DNA from: Glandiceps talaboti
Taxonomy: Eukaryota > Hemichordata > Enteropneusta > Spengelidae
Reading direction: 5' to 3'
DNA length: 64,000 bases
NCBI RefSeq assembly: GCF_964340395.1
Contig: NC_135558.1
Span: forward strand, 10,210,001-10,274,000
The translations under genes and the position numbers were made by a program. The notes beneath the pieces were generated by a model. The model ran no database searches and was not told where the DNA came from. It saw only the letters and a program-made list of their open reading frames with translations. Shown piece by piece: positions 13,336 through 28,300 of the stretch. Within the stretch, counting starts at the first letter, position 1, and every line of letters begins with the position of its first letter.

Positions 13336-16300
13336 AAATCACCAGTCAGTATGTGAACAAGTATGGCCAAACAGATCCATACATACATACATACACACAA
13401 ACAGACAAACAAACAAACAAACAAACAAATAAACACAAGCATGCAAAATCTACATACACATGGAAGACTCAATAAAACGTTTCACAAAAAATCAGCTGCC
13501 AAAAAAAAGACATTGTTGGATAACACAGTTTTAAGATATATGAAATTTTATAAAATGCCCACATCTAGCCTACCCAATGACTGGATCTATATATGGCCCA
13601 CTTATTAACTTAGTCATCAACAATTACAATCTAGCCAGAAGAGAGAGGATACCCTACATCTTTATATGATTGAACAAGACACATTTTCCTAGATTATAAG
13701 TGTGTGCAGCTGTTAGACAATATAGAGACTTAACAGATACTCAGTTTATCATTAATCTTCATTTATATACGTATTGAAGTAGACAATTATACTCTTACAT
13801 TATTAGCCATGTACAGCTGTGTCCTCTAATATAGTACTAGTCATATCTCAGGTCTAATGAACACTCTTGGTCAAAGTGTCATAGCTACACAGTCCAAAAT
13901 ATCAGTCATGTCTCAATTTAACAGTCGTTTTCCCAGATAATGTCTCAATTTAACAGTCGTTTTCCCAGATAATGTCCCAATTTAACAATCGTTTTCCCAG
14001 ATAATGTCTCAATTTAACAGTCGTTGTCCCAGATAATGAATATTTTTGGTCAAAGTGTTATGGATACTCAGTCCAGAACATCATCTGTGTCTCAATTTAG
14101 AAGGCATTTTCCTAAATTTCTGTACGTTTTTGGTCAAGAAATAATGCGGAAACCATCTGTCTTGTCTAAATTTAATAGTTATTTCTCTGGATAATAGCTG
14201 TTTTTGGTCAAGGCACCATGCCATGGATACACTGTCCAAAACATCAATTGAGACTCAATTTAGTAATAGTAGTCATTTTCCTGCCTGGATAATGACTGTT
14301 TTTGGTTAAGGTGATGACCTACAATTTGAAACAAGCTGTTTGTCTTAATTTCAGAGATCATTTTCCTAAGTAATGAATGTTTTTGTCAAAGCGTCTTGGA
14401 TACACACTAGTCCAAACTATCAGCTCCCTCAATTGAAGTCATTTTCCTAGCTAATAAATGTGTTGTCAAGGAATAATTAGAAAAGTCAAAATTTCATCTG
14501 TGTCTAACTTTGAGCGGTCATTCCCCTGAATAATAAATGTGTTCGGTCAAGCTGTCATGGACACACAGATCAAAACATCAGCTGTGTTTCAATTCAGTAG
14601 GCACTTTTCTGGATAATGAATGAGTTTAATTAGGAAAGTCAAAATTTCACCTGTGTCTAAATTTTAGCAATCATTTTCCAAGATAATGGATCTTTTTGGT
14701 CAAGCTGTCATGGCCCCAAAGTCCATTTGGAGTCTTGATTTTAAAAGCAATTTTCTTAATTAATGAATATTTTTGGTGTACAGACCATTTGGAGTCCTAA
14801 ATTCAGAGGTCATTTTGTTTCTGGTCATGGAATGATGCAGAAACAGTATAAAACATCACCTGAGTCTCAATTTTAGCAATATATCTTCATAAATCATGAA
14901 TGTTTTTCGTCAAGCTATAATGTGCAAAGTCAAAATTTCACCTGAGTCTAAATTTTAACAGTCATTTTCCTGAATAATGAATATTTGTTTCAAGGAATAT
15001 ATAATGATTGACTAGTCATATCTTCACTAATTCTTTAGTAGTGTATGTATTTCAATGTTCTGCTATTACTACTCCTAACATGCTAAAAGTGAGTTTCTGA
15101 TGCAAAATGGATGCAATAAATAAATAAATATTAAATACTGCAGAAATAGTTCAAAACTATCAGCTGAGTTTCAATTTTAGCAGATATGTTTCTGGATAAT
15201 GAATATTAATATTATGAAGGCACAATGGATGATTTAGTTAAAAACTTCACTTATTTTGTATGTTTTGTTACTACAGAAAAGTCTACTTTTAGCTTGCTCT
15301 GCTGTCTAGGTCTGTGTAGTCTGAATGCTAACTGTGTGAGTGAAGGTATAAATCGTAACGATACTGTGTAGGAACTAGACTACTGTCTGTGACATATGCT
15401 ATATCACTGTTAGACATTAGTCGGCAGAACTACTGAAAACCTAGATATTTTCACTACCAGAAAATTGGCAATTTGACAGTTTTCACTAGTTTTCAAAGAC
15501 CACTTCTTACTAATTACTGAACTGGTACATTACATTCATTAGATTTAGAAGAAGGCATTTTAGCCTTTCACATTTTTTTTGTTTTCCAGTGAAATAAGTG
15601 ACAATAAGTCTTTAGCAATGTTTACAGTATCACCTGTCATGAGAAAAAAAATCTATGAATATATAAAAAATATCATTATTTTTGTTGTCAGTTTACAGTT
15701 CTGTTTGTATGATATGCATAAATAATGTTTTCGTTTGAGACAAAAATTAAAACCAACCACATATAACCCCTAGTCTAGCTGCTGGACCATGTGGCTATCA
15801 TGTTATAAACTTTTAAAAGTGACTTTAGGTCGCATAGCAGAGGGCTTGCTACACTCCATAGAGACTATAAACAGGTATTCTCACCCATTGGTTTTTGTTC
15901 GGTAACTTAAACACTACTTTGGTCTCATGTCTTTCTACAAGACCATGTAACTCCCTACTTTTATTGGGGATTAAAAACTTAATCTCCTTCAAAATTTGGT
16001 ACAAGTTATGGAAAAAGTATGTTTTTAAATTACCAGATTTGCAAGGGTAAGATTTAATTTTTTGTGGAAATTGCCTAACAGTCAAAGATTTAATAAGTGG
16101 ATTTTAGAGACAAGCCAATCTTGGAGATCTTGGAGTTACAGCAGTTTTTAGTGAATCCATCACCCATCCCCAACTCTAGAGGGCGCCCTCTAGTTTACCT
16201 TGAGCTAGACTGTCAATCATATGATCATAAGACAAGTCTGGTGTAATGAATTGTCAACTCCTGCTATGCTGCCAATCAAGTAATAACACAACCATTATTT

Positions 16301-19300
16301 TTTTGCCATCTGAGTGCAATCCCATCTTTTTGTATCATCTGAAATCACTGAGTAAAGAGACAGGGTTGACCATCCAAATACTTTTATATCATCATCAAGC
16401 TTTTTTTTCTTTTTCTTACATTTCTTCATTCTTTCTTATCCTGTAACTTCCAAAATTACTATCTTGACAAGAATTTTTATCTATCTTCTAAACTTTTACT
16501 CTTTTTTCAAGTGGTTCATTACACGTAGTTAGTCAGAATGTGTGGCAAAATCACATATTGTAATGTAGACAGGCTATTTCAAGTACACTTTGGTAGTGGA
16601 TTTCTTCACCACAAGTGAAATACTTTCACTACACAATAAATACTAGAGTGCTTACTTTGTTTACATTAAATCACACTTCTTGTAACTTCATACCTATCTG
16701 GAATCCACACAGCATCGTGTTACATGGTACGGTATTTGTATTAATAAAGAAAGTGTGTCCACTAGCTGGTGAATTATGGTGTTTCGACATGCATCTCGAC
16801 ATACACTCACAAGCAAATGTGCCCTCTAGGCCTGTTTGGCATGCCACTGACACACAACTTGTAAATGAAACACAACTTGTAACTAACACACAACTTCTTG
16901 TGTTGTACTAGAAAGTGTTCCCTTATCTCTTACCATGTGGCGACTTACAGAAAACCTGAAACTAACTTTGACCCACAACAAAAATCTTGTATTTCATTTG
17001 TGCACACTTCATCAGACATCTATACACTTTACCATGCTTCATTTTTGTACATGATACTCAAGATATTGCCTAGGGTGTTTTCGTTATGACCATATGACCT
17101 GATGACATCATCTCAGTCTGTAATCAAGACAGATTTTATTAAATAACTTGATCATTGGGCAACTTTGAAAGTGTAGTGCTTCTCCAACACAAATCCCATA
17201 TTCAGGCCCAATTATTAACTTTTCAAAAACAATTTATGCATCATTTTCAGGGCACACATTTTACAGCACTGTTGGCCATGCCTCAAACTTGAATGTATAA
17301 ATGTATGTATACATTAATATGGTCAGCAAAAGTGCATTGCTGTACAATTTACTCAGTCTACCATTGCACATTCAGTTGCACATATCAAAAGTGTGTTTTT
17401 TTTAAATAATGTCTTTTTTGTATACTGTATTAGATATTTTGTTAGCAATTCTGAGACATTTATTATTAATACCGACATAGAAATAAAACATGAAAATATA
17501 CATATTATTAGTAGCCATAGACATAAATTATGAACAATAATTCAAACATGTACAATGAGTTGTCAATTTGTAAAAAACATTGCACTACATGAACAGAAAC
17601 ACATGTTAAACATAAATTTTTGGTTGCGTCAGTAGTAATTACTCTCTAGTCTGAGTCAGCTGTGAGTGTGAGTACACAAAACACATGGCTTGCTTGCTCA
17701 TCACGATTGTAGGTTTCACACGAATATATTGATGTCTGACAAGTTCTTTGTACACATGATATTATTTTCATGCAAGCCGTATCTTATCATTGTTTGAATG
17801 TGTGCTATCATTTTCAAGACAGGTATTGATGTCTGATGCATTTTTAAATGAACGATATTATTTTCACAAAAATATATTCATCTGTAGTCTGAATGTTAAA
17901 CATTGTCTGTAACCACAAAAAAGAGATCTGAAAGACGTGATGTCTGAAGTTTTTTATATAATTTTCAAGACTATATTTATCTGAGATGTCTGATGCATTT
18001 TTATATGCACAATATTACTTTCATAACATATATTTATATCATAGAGGTCTGAAGAGTTTTTATAGATGTAGTAATATTTTCATGGTATCTCTTTTTATGC
18101 CAATTTGACATGTCACTACTCTGGATGCCAAAGGTTCTCTAAACCACAGTGAGTGGAGGTGTAAATTGTAATGATACCGTATAGGGACTAGACTAACATG
18201 TCACTGACTCTGAACAATGCATTTGCTTAATATGATACACCATAATTTGGTGTTCCCCATCTGACTGTATCGTGAATCACAATGAAACCCAGTTTCAATG
18301 ATTTTATTGACAACATTTTTTTTATGGGAGGACAGTACACTGCTAATAAGCTTTTAAGTCCAATATTGTTATCATGACCTTCTTACTTCTGTCTGATGAT
18401 GGAGTTTTTATATGTAGATGTACAATATATGACATATGCATGGTAGACTATTATTTTCATGTCACGGTCTCTCATTGGTGTCTGGGGGTTTTATACGTAC
18501 AATGTTATTTTCACAGCATCTGTATCTCCACAGCAAAAACATAAAATGTTGTCTTTGAATTATCAAAGGGCATATGGCCAATGAGTTTTAAATATGGTAT
18601 TTTATATCATGTGCGAGCCATTTAGAACAAAAAATATGGAATATATACTCTGCTGTTCTACATCACAACAATGTGCATTTATGTCATGACAACACGCATG
18701 TATGTCACTGTGGTTCTGCTGTGTTTGAAATATTAGTCAAAACGTTCAAAATTACCATTACTTTCCCCGATTTTTCTTTGATATTATGTACTAGCGCTGG
18801 TATAATTATGTTATTCTCCAATATTTTCCTTCGTTCAGCTGGAAAATACTCATGACCTAAGGGGCACTGTCACTACTCGTCTAGCAACTCATAGTGAAAG
18901 GCCACTTAGGTCACTCGTATTTTCCTTGGCTGAATGTAGAAAAAGATTGGGGAATAACATGTTAGTACGCTATTATTCTCATGTCTTCTATTTCTTATTG
19001 GTATCTGATGAGTTTTCATAGATAAACACAATATCATTCTCATGACATCTGTATCTCCAACAGTACAAGAGTTGTACCACTTGCTGGGTGTGTGATTGAT
19101 TGCGAAATGTAATGTGTCATTCTTTTCTTCTTATTAATGAAAATATGATATCTTATATAATGTGTGTTATAACAAGCCAGAACGCATGGACATTATTTGC
19201 TGCTGAATCATAGTAGCTACAACCAACAACCACAACAGTACACTTTAAAGCACCACTTACTGCAACTGAAACGTTTTTTTTTTTTGAAACTGTTTTGTTA

Positions 19301-22300
19301 CAACGTCTTACTTGTACTATCGTGCACCCAGGCACAGTATTGAATTACCTGTGGATAAATATATTTGTGCAGCTGTGTGATTCAATACACTTTTATATAT
19401 CCAATAAAATTGAATTTTTGGTCCATACCCTAAAATGCGATCACGATTTCAACCTGTTACTGTACTACTTATGGATAAAAATCAGCCTCTATTTATCATG
19501 TACAATGTCTAATTATTGGTATTTTAACAATTTTCATTGAATATATTACTAGTTGTCTTATCGAAAATATAGTATGGTAGTTACAGCTGGTGCAGCTTTA
19601 ATATCATCCAATTGTTTTTATGCATGGTTACGATTTAACCAAAAATATTTTTTTCTGCGATTGCTTGAAAAGAGACTAGAAAATTGAATTTTTCCAAGAT
19701 GTTAATTTTATTTTAAAATAATCTGTTTGTCAGTTAGATTAAAATATATGAATCTGAAGGCATAATTGTTCTGTGATTACTTAAAGAGTGGATATTTGAA
19801 AGTTTAAATTTTTTCAAAGATGTGAATGTTTCATAAAAGATTATTTGTTTCTTGGTACAATGCTTTGTTGAAGGCATGTTAAGTGTTGAGTGATCACATC
19901 ATTTTAAGCCAAGATCATTCCTTATTGGTTATCTTAAATCTGTCATCTTTATGGAATCTATCGTGATAGAAATAGGGAAAAGACTGGAATATTATCCAGG
20001 GAAGGGTGGACTTATGCAGGGAATGTTTTCCTGTAATTAGCCATATCCATGCGGAAATACAGTCAAGAAAAAACAGTCAAGAAAAACAAACCTTGAACGT
20101 CTTCTGCCTGGCAATGAACTGTTGAGTTCTTCACAAACAGTAGTGTAGCCATGTTAGATAACATAGCATCACACATAGTAGTAGCCATCCCTCCAAAGTT
20201 CTTGTAATCAGTCCAACTTTTCAAAAACCAGCCTCAAGCGACAAACAAAATCCTACCAGACACTGCAGTAGCAAAATATCTAAAGCGTGGCACTACTATA
20301 GCTGCAGGCTAATATGCTTGTGAGCAAAGCACTGAGCTTTGTGACAGAAGTCAAGTACAAAGAATTCAGCAGCCTGTCTATTTTTATCTTGTGTTGAGGT
20401 CTCTACAGAGTTTTGTATACACCCTGCTGGTCGTGAGTAATCCTACCCAGGTCCGAGTGAGAAAAGAAGCTGATAACACACAACTACAGTATCTTTACAC
20501 TACATAGTAAGCTGTCCTATGCAACACTTGTGTCACTGCACACGGCAATTTATGTTGAAAATCACTGACCGAAGCGATAGTCAAGTTTGGAATGTAAAAA
20601 GCCTTGTCAGGAAAAGAGATAACTTCCAGATTGTTTCCATCACAACACTGCTTTCATACAACATATGTTTCCATCACCATGACAACTGCAAGAAACTATT
20701 CCTAATTACACCGTAGTTTATTTATTTGTAAGTTAGAAATGTAACTTTACTATTCTGTAAGATTACAGAGTGAAATTTTGACATCAGGAAATATGTGTTG
20801 AAATTTGCCAGCAAATTCAGTTCCTCCTGAACAGAAACTAAAAGTGTAAATCAAAACACACCTTCCATTTTTTTTTTACATTGGCATCCCATCACTGATA
20901 TCAAATTCAAAAACAGTCCTTTTCACAACTTATTTTTGATAACTCATAAAACATTATAAGTTCCGACTCAACAATCATGACGGTCAAATAGTAAGACTGA
21001 TTGGATAGAAAAGCTGCAAACTGGTTTGAGCCTTGTTCACTGCCGTATGTGTTTCTGACTAGCTATAGTGCTTGGCCAAGATTTGAACCACAACTGTGCC
21101 CAAGCAAACCTAGTCATATACATGGGGACCTTATAGGATAGAGGTTGCTATGTGAAAGATATAAACCTATCCCTTACAGATGCTGCAATGGATTGTATGC
21201 TCCCCAGGGAGTAGAGGAAGTATAAAGGGTCATTGTCCCATAATAGGTCCATGTCAAAGGTAATATTTGGAAGGTTCTACATGTAGGCAAAGTGTAGGAA
21301 AGCACTATGTAAGAATTTTCATTTATTATCATGTTATAAAATCAACAGCTAAAATATAATACAGGAAGCTCTATCAAATCAAAAATGTCCAACGAAAGAT
21401 TCGTGGGACTTTGTTTCATGTAAACTTCTTTATAAGCTATGGTATTACTATAAGATATCACAAACGTCATATGTAATGATATAATATATGATTCTAAAAA
21501 TAGTTGTATCTACACTTTTCATCAATTATTATAATTTTTCATTCTATTTACCACCCCCTGCCAAAGTCATGCAATTATTATCATCATTTTTTTAATTACA
21601 TGACCACAGTGCAAGGACAGCCAGTGGATTTTTGTTCACATATTATATTGAGTGGTAAGGTCAGCCAAAGACATTGTATAGTATTGATTATAATTTACCA
21701 GACTCTACTAAAGTTTCCATGTGACCCTCAACTTTTTTACATAGTTTCCAAATAAAGTATTGAAAGAATGTTGTGAAAATAAAATTTTTAAAGAATGTCA
21801 GAAAATTTTTAATAATTACTACATTCCCACCCAACCCCTCTACCCCACCCCTACAAGCATGGAAACATAAAAAAAGTTAAATATTTTACACCTAGATATT
21901 TGTAGCAACTGGAAAATTTTGTGATTTATCAGTTTTCAGCTGGTTCTCAAAGACAAATTTTACTATTTACAGACTGGTATATAGTGTTCATGTACAAGAA
22001 GGCATTTCAGTCACTACCGCTACTTATTTTCACATTTTTGTTTTCCAGGGCAATACGCGAAAATAAGTCTTTAGCAAAAGTTTCATGTTTCCAGTACCTA
22101 CCCTTAATTGTAAGTAATCTGAAAAACAACTTTTTTTTTTTACTTGGGTCTTATAATGATATCATGTATTTGTAGATTAATATCCCGCAGAAGAGAATAT
22201 AATCATGATGTTGTGATATTTCCTCTGGTATGGCGTCACCAATCATTAGTGACTCCATCCACTTAAACTTGACCTAGTCCAGATTATGTAGTTTTATCAC

Positions 22301-25300
22301 TACAGTTTATTGTATTCACTCTGCAGTATACTCCATTTGGTTGCTATCAGATCCACTATTAAACACACTTCAGCCATTAGACAGTTGGCAAAGTACCAGC
22401 AGTTTACTGACTGCATGGCCCTCCTGTGTATGTATGATAAACAGAACAAGTGTATACTCCACTATACTTACTGGGTCGTCTTTTCCTGGGAGCCGCTGGA
22501 CTGCTCATGCTCCTAAAGTACATGGGTAATGAATTCACCAGCCAATCCATGCTGCTATCACTCTCGTCTTATCTTGTAGTATGTTGATAAAATTTCCACT
22601 TGACACACGAAACTTAACAGCTTAGTATACTCCTCAGGAATCTGTCGCTATTAAGTTAGCATTTCCAGTAGTTTTTTTTTATCAAGTTTTAGTTTCTGGT
22701 CCAAGGATTAAAAAGTTTCCAAAAGTTTTGCTTTGCTTTGTTTTGCAGTTACAATTTAACAAGACTCTGGCAAACTTTTCAGTGAGGAAAATACATCAAT
22801 AGGGAAAGACACATACATCCACTGGAAGAACACGTACAGGCAAAACACATCAATGCAGAAACGCAACAGATGAAAGACGTTTTAGTGGGCACGCGGCAGG
22901 CAACGCAGGCAACTGACAATAACTGTATATACTAACACACTGACATAAACACTGTGTATCTTCCGACTGGATGCACCCAATAGCTGGATATAAAAGTCTT
23001 ACCATCGTGACCTCAGCCACTCAGGAAGGAAGAGCCCAGAATAACATATTAGAAACGTGTCTAAGCTGTGACTCAAACCCCTACCGATCTCTTGACTACG
23101 ATGATATTACATCTATACAGTCATCCCACAGCGCTTATTAGTAATTAACAAGAATTAATCAACTTTTAGACACTTAATAGATTTCTCCCCAGTATACCAG
23201 AGTTATCACAATTCATGCCTGGTACATCACAAAATTTGAACTGTGTATATTTCCAGAGGTCTCACTATGCCAAGTATGCGAACCTGAACTTACTGAATGC
23301 AGGGATCAAACAACATACTCTGGTCTAATTTGCCACGCAGCAATTTCACCTTGAATGACTGAAAAACAAACTGCAGAAATATAACAAAAATTCAACAGTT
23401 AAAAACGTCAGTATCAAGTCTTTACGATAGTTATCTCACTACATTAATAGTAGACTGCAGTAAATTACTTTAACTTTTTATCAATCAAAATCTATTATTT
23501 GACCTGTACTACATTGTGTATGCTTTTGTAATAAAAAGTTTACAGGAATTTCCTGCAATAAAATGAAAAGTAGTTACCTCATGGGGTATCACTTACAAAC
23601 TAAAACTGACAAGGAAAAATGAAAAAAAAAAAATCATCAGTTGTAACGGATATTTAAACAATTCCTTATGCTTTGTTTCCTTTTCAATGTGTTAATTTCA
23701 CCTAGAAACATAAATAAACAATTTAGTTGATAAAAATATACACTGACTGGCCGGCAGTGATCAAGTTTTGACATTTCCCACCAAGTCTATTTTGAGAAGT
23801 TGGCACACTGGAAAGCGTGTTTAATGAGGCGTACAAGGTCAAAGGTCATCTTCAAGGGTTGCACCATATTAGTACATCCAATCATCTATTTCTAGTAATA
23901 ATGAACAAAATTGCAAAATCTTTTGTTTATGGCCAATTTTTTTTTCTATAAAAGCAAATTTTGATAGTTTACTATCACTACAGATTAAGAAAACAGTGAG
24001 GGGAATGATGAGATAAAGTTTACTTTTTAAAAATCTTTTAACAAATTATTTGTAGAATGAAAATGTATATACAAAATGTCCAGTCAACGATAGTTGGTTT
24101 TCCAGGCCCACAATTCAATTTATCTGTAACACAATAAGGATTACATGAGCTCCTTCTTGTGTTTAAAGCAATTTCTTTCTCATCTAAAGTTTCATCATAT
24201 TTCCACATAGGCCTTAAAGGGTAATGTTTCAGTCCCTGGTCATCCTATTAGTATTATCTGAATAAAGATTACATGGGATCAGTGTTTTGTTCTGGATCAA
24301 TTATTTCTATAGACCAATATTTTGACCAAACAACTGTTTTTCACACCTGGATTTTAATCCTAATTGGAAGTGGGCCTTTTAAGAGTCTAAAAAACAACTT
24401 GTACTGTCCTACAACATAGTGGTCTATTCCACTTCCTGTAAAATTGTTATCACTTTACCTCATCTCAAATCAGTCATCAGTCATCAGATTTTCACTTATA
24501 GCACATACTTGAAACAAGGTCATCTCTGCAAGTTCTAAAGTTACAGTGAAATGAGAAATGAGAAATCAAATATTCCACAAGTCATTTTGCCTAGCATACA
24601 TCTGACTTTTAATATTTCACTTCCTAGCTAAGCAAACAACGCTGACTTGAAATGTATTTATGACTGACACAAAGTTACACAAATCAAGTCTACAAAGATG
24701 TAAATTAGAAACTGATATTTGAGTACAGACTTGGCTTGAATTTCTAATTTGCAGCTGGTGTAGCTGGGATTTTTCAAGGAAGTTACTAGCTTAGAGATAA
24801 GTCGTGTGGGAATTTAGCCTATTGTCTTCCCTCTAAGAAGTTTCATTTTGAACAAAAAGTGTAAGAATTAATGGGAAAGGAACATGATTCTCAGTTTTCA
24901 TGTATATTTTAAAGTCATCAACATAATGACGAAGAATTACAACACATTATCTTGAATTACAAAGTTCTGCCTATTAGAGATCATATCAATGGTTGAGATA
25001 ACATCTTGAGGGGGGGGGGGGGTATGGCACTTTTTATTATACTTCACACGCTTTGTTAAATGGACAAGTGAAGTTGAGACAACAGCAAAATGTACAACTT
25101 TCAGTCTCCTTTGAATTTTAATCGTCTTCTCTATTATCAAAGCCACTTTGGGGCAAACGTTACCTTATAGCTGGTGTATGTATAGTCCTCGGTATACACA
25201 CAAACTTTTGTCAACACAGAGATATTTTATAGTCTTGGTGTTCCATTCATTTGAATACATCTGTATGTATTACTAGTAGTGAAGCATGTGTTTCAGACTA

Positions 25301-28300
25301 ACCTTGCACTAATAGACCAAGACACCCTCCAATAAATGGTGTGTTTGCCATGTGTTAGCATGCACTAATGGACACAGACCCCTTCCCCTAAATGTTGTCT
25401 TTGCCATATCTTAGTATGCACTAATGGCCCACGACCCCCTCCCTATAATGTTGTCTTTGCCATGTGTTAGCATTCATTATAAACAACGCTACCAGCAGTG
25501 ACACTTTTTCTACACAGTAATTTATTTTCATTATGTCAATGGGGTCACTGTAAAGCAAGACTGCGATGACTGACTATGATGACTCAGAGACAGGGTCTGT
25601 TCTCACTGTACTATAAAGATAGCTAAGAAACAGATAGGATAGACAAGGACACCAACATGCCTTTATACTGATGTCATCTACTTAATCATTCATTACCCTG
25701 ACCAATCAGAATGTTCTTATAATGAAAGTCCTATCACCATGACCAATCACATTGTTTATTACATAATTATTCAAATATGCAAATTTAAACTGATGCCTGT
25801 GGTAGTGCTCAGTCCCAGATTGTTTCAATCAAATGCAAACAAGATTAGTAACTGCTCTGTCAGCTTTATTAGTGAACTAATTTAGGATGTTCATGATCCT
25901 TATCCCTGTGGATTGAGGCTACAAGCAGCTAGCTTTTCACTAAATATGAAAGATAGTCATGAGAACACTCTGTCAACAGATTGAACGGTTAGATGAGGAA
26001 AGTCTATATCAGTACATGGCTTTGGAGAATCAAGCATCAAGTGGTATTAGCTTAATATACTTTGATATGACACATCTATCATACAGGCTGAGAGATTCAT
26101 TGTGTTATACACTCTCTAAAATTTGTATTATGATTAACAGGAGCGCCAACGACAGCAATTTTTTCTGTCTTATAGAAAACGGCATTAACCTAACACTACA
26201 TGCCATATGGGAAAATTATAAAAGAATAACCAAAACACAAGATGCTAGGCCTCCTCATAAAAAACATCAATTTTTTTTATAATAAAGTCATCAAAGAAAC
26301 TGCTTAGGAGACACTAATCTGATCAAGGCAAGTAGTACATGTGTAAATATCTAGGATCACTGGATAGGTAGTCTAGTGACTATCTGTGGCTTCAAATCTC
26401 AAGATTGCTCTTCACCCTGAAGAAATGAGACTTAAAAAGTCAGTGATAGCTTCTAGATTACTGGACAGGTAACCTCCATAGGTATGTCATGGTTTAAGTA
26501 CATACATAGCCATGTCATACTCCTTCACACTGGCAGAAGATTCCAGGGTTCAAATCAAAAAGTCCACATCCTAATTTACAGTACAGATACATTGTTATTC
26601 AGTATGTAGAGTTTAACTAAATGATGGCCATCTTGATATTTACAATACAGTCACAAATAAAAACAGAAGTTGAAAAACGTTTTCCAAATATTTACTACAC
26701 TTGTTTGCTTAGATAATTTATGTTAGTTTATGTTGTTATATACATGTCTATTATGTTAAACACTGTACACACTATCCCTTGCTATCAATCTTGTATTAAC
26801 AGGGTAATAAATGTCATGAGATACAAGGATGTTGCAATCAGAGTAGACATTCCTGATAAATGGATATCTCAACAATATGCTGGCAGAGAACAAAGCATAA
26901 ACTAAATTTTATACTCAAAATTGTCAGAACATTATAATATTCTTTGCAATCAAAGAAAAACTGTTAACTCCATTCTACTGTCTTGAAACATGACATGTAA
27001 GTCTTGTATCAAGTGTTACTGTCTGCTGTTATACTATAGATTCACCAACTTACTGTGATGTATGACATTGGAACTACATGGCATTGTATATGTGTATGAA
27101 ACTAGAACTGATACACATGGCTGTCTCACTTGACAAATGTCATTCACCCCAACAGCCAAAGTTTGAGACATTGTTTGACCATAAACAGTATTGAGTTAGA
27201 TCACACAGTCTCTATATACTATGAAAGAGCTAATTGTGAAAATAGGTATAACACATTATTATTAGAGAAATCTGCACTTTTTAAAAAAGGGCTTGATTAC
27301 ATACAAGTGCCCAATGGATGACAGAATCACACAGAATGTTAATTTACGTTCAGACTGTTCTGAGTGGCCAACACAGCTGAATTAAGTCATCAGTGAATCA
27401 CTGTAATTTGGTAAGTATCACAACATTCCAAAATACTGTGACAACTAGCCTAGAATCCATGCAGATGGGGATTTTACTTTCCCCAAGCAAAATTAAAAAT
27501 CCCAATCTGCATGGATTCCAGGCTATATGACAACATTTTGAAATCAAAGTACAGAAAATGTCCCCAGTCTTATTGAGTGAACAACTTTAAACAATACAAG
27601 TTATATGTCTCCCTTTCAGAAGCACAATGTCAAGTTCAAGCTTAAAGCTTATACTGTACAAGGAAACAAACTTCAAAACATTTAATATCTGAAGTGGATA
27701 ACATATTCTTCTATTTTCAATACATATAAGCATATGTTTCCTCAATACATTCATCAGGTTGGTAAACATAGTAATAATTAGTTCTTGTACCTTGTCCAAG
27801 GGTTCTTATTACTTACAAGTAACATATCACCTGTTCAGATCGACAAGCTTTGTCAAACTTTCCGTTTGCTGGCTTTACCACTTGTTGGTATATTGGCAGT
27901 GATGTTATTGTAGAGATAATGTAACTGGCATTGCCACTAGTATAACCTCTATATAAAGCAAACAAACAGACAGTTTGACAAAGCCTGTTGACCTGAACTG
28001 GTGAAATGTTACTTATAATAAAAAGAGAACCCTTGGTCATGTAACACGAACTACTGGTAATTATTACTATTACAAAAATGTCTATGCAATACTTTACATT
28101 AACTTCAATAAAGTATCCCCTTACCTGTAGGGTCATCACTATCAGATGAAAATTCCCATTCCCTGAAAAAGTAGGATTGTCCTTGATCCAATCGATAACA
28201 GGGAAAACCAGAGGCATCCTGGATAGGTTCAGCAGACTGGAAGTAGAATGGAAAACTATGAAATTAAACAAAAAACAATATTCTTAGTAAAACTAAACAA

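Noticed and set aside
24480-24545. Possible terminal exon of the PH-like gene reading into a TGA
   Set aside because: The downstream exons at 23294-23358 and 22472-22512 have much better splice sites and stay in frame.
25959-26282. Plus-strand 107-residue frame
   Set aside because: No domain, no conserved pattern, no splice or promoter support. It lies in an intron of the minus-strand PH-like gene and is compatible with chance in AT-rich DNA.
27047-27104. Possible extra exon of the PH-like gene (phase 1 to 1, donor CACA/GTAAGT)
   Set aside because: The donor is good, but the acceptor is ordinary and the frame is already continuous without it. Could be an alternative exon.
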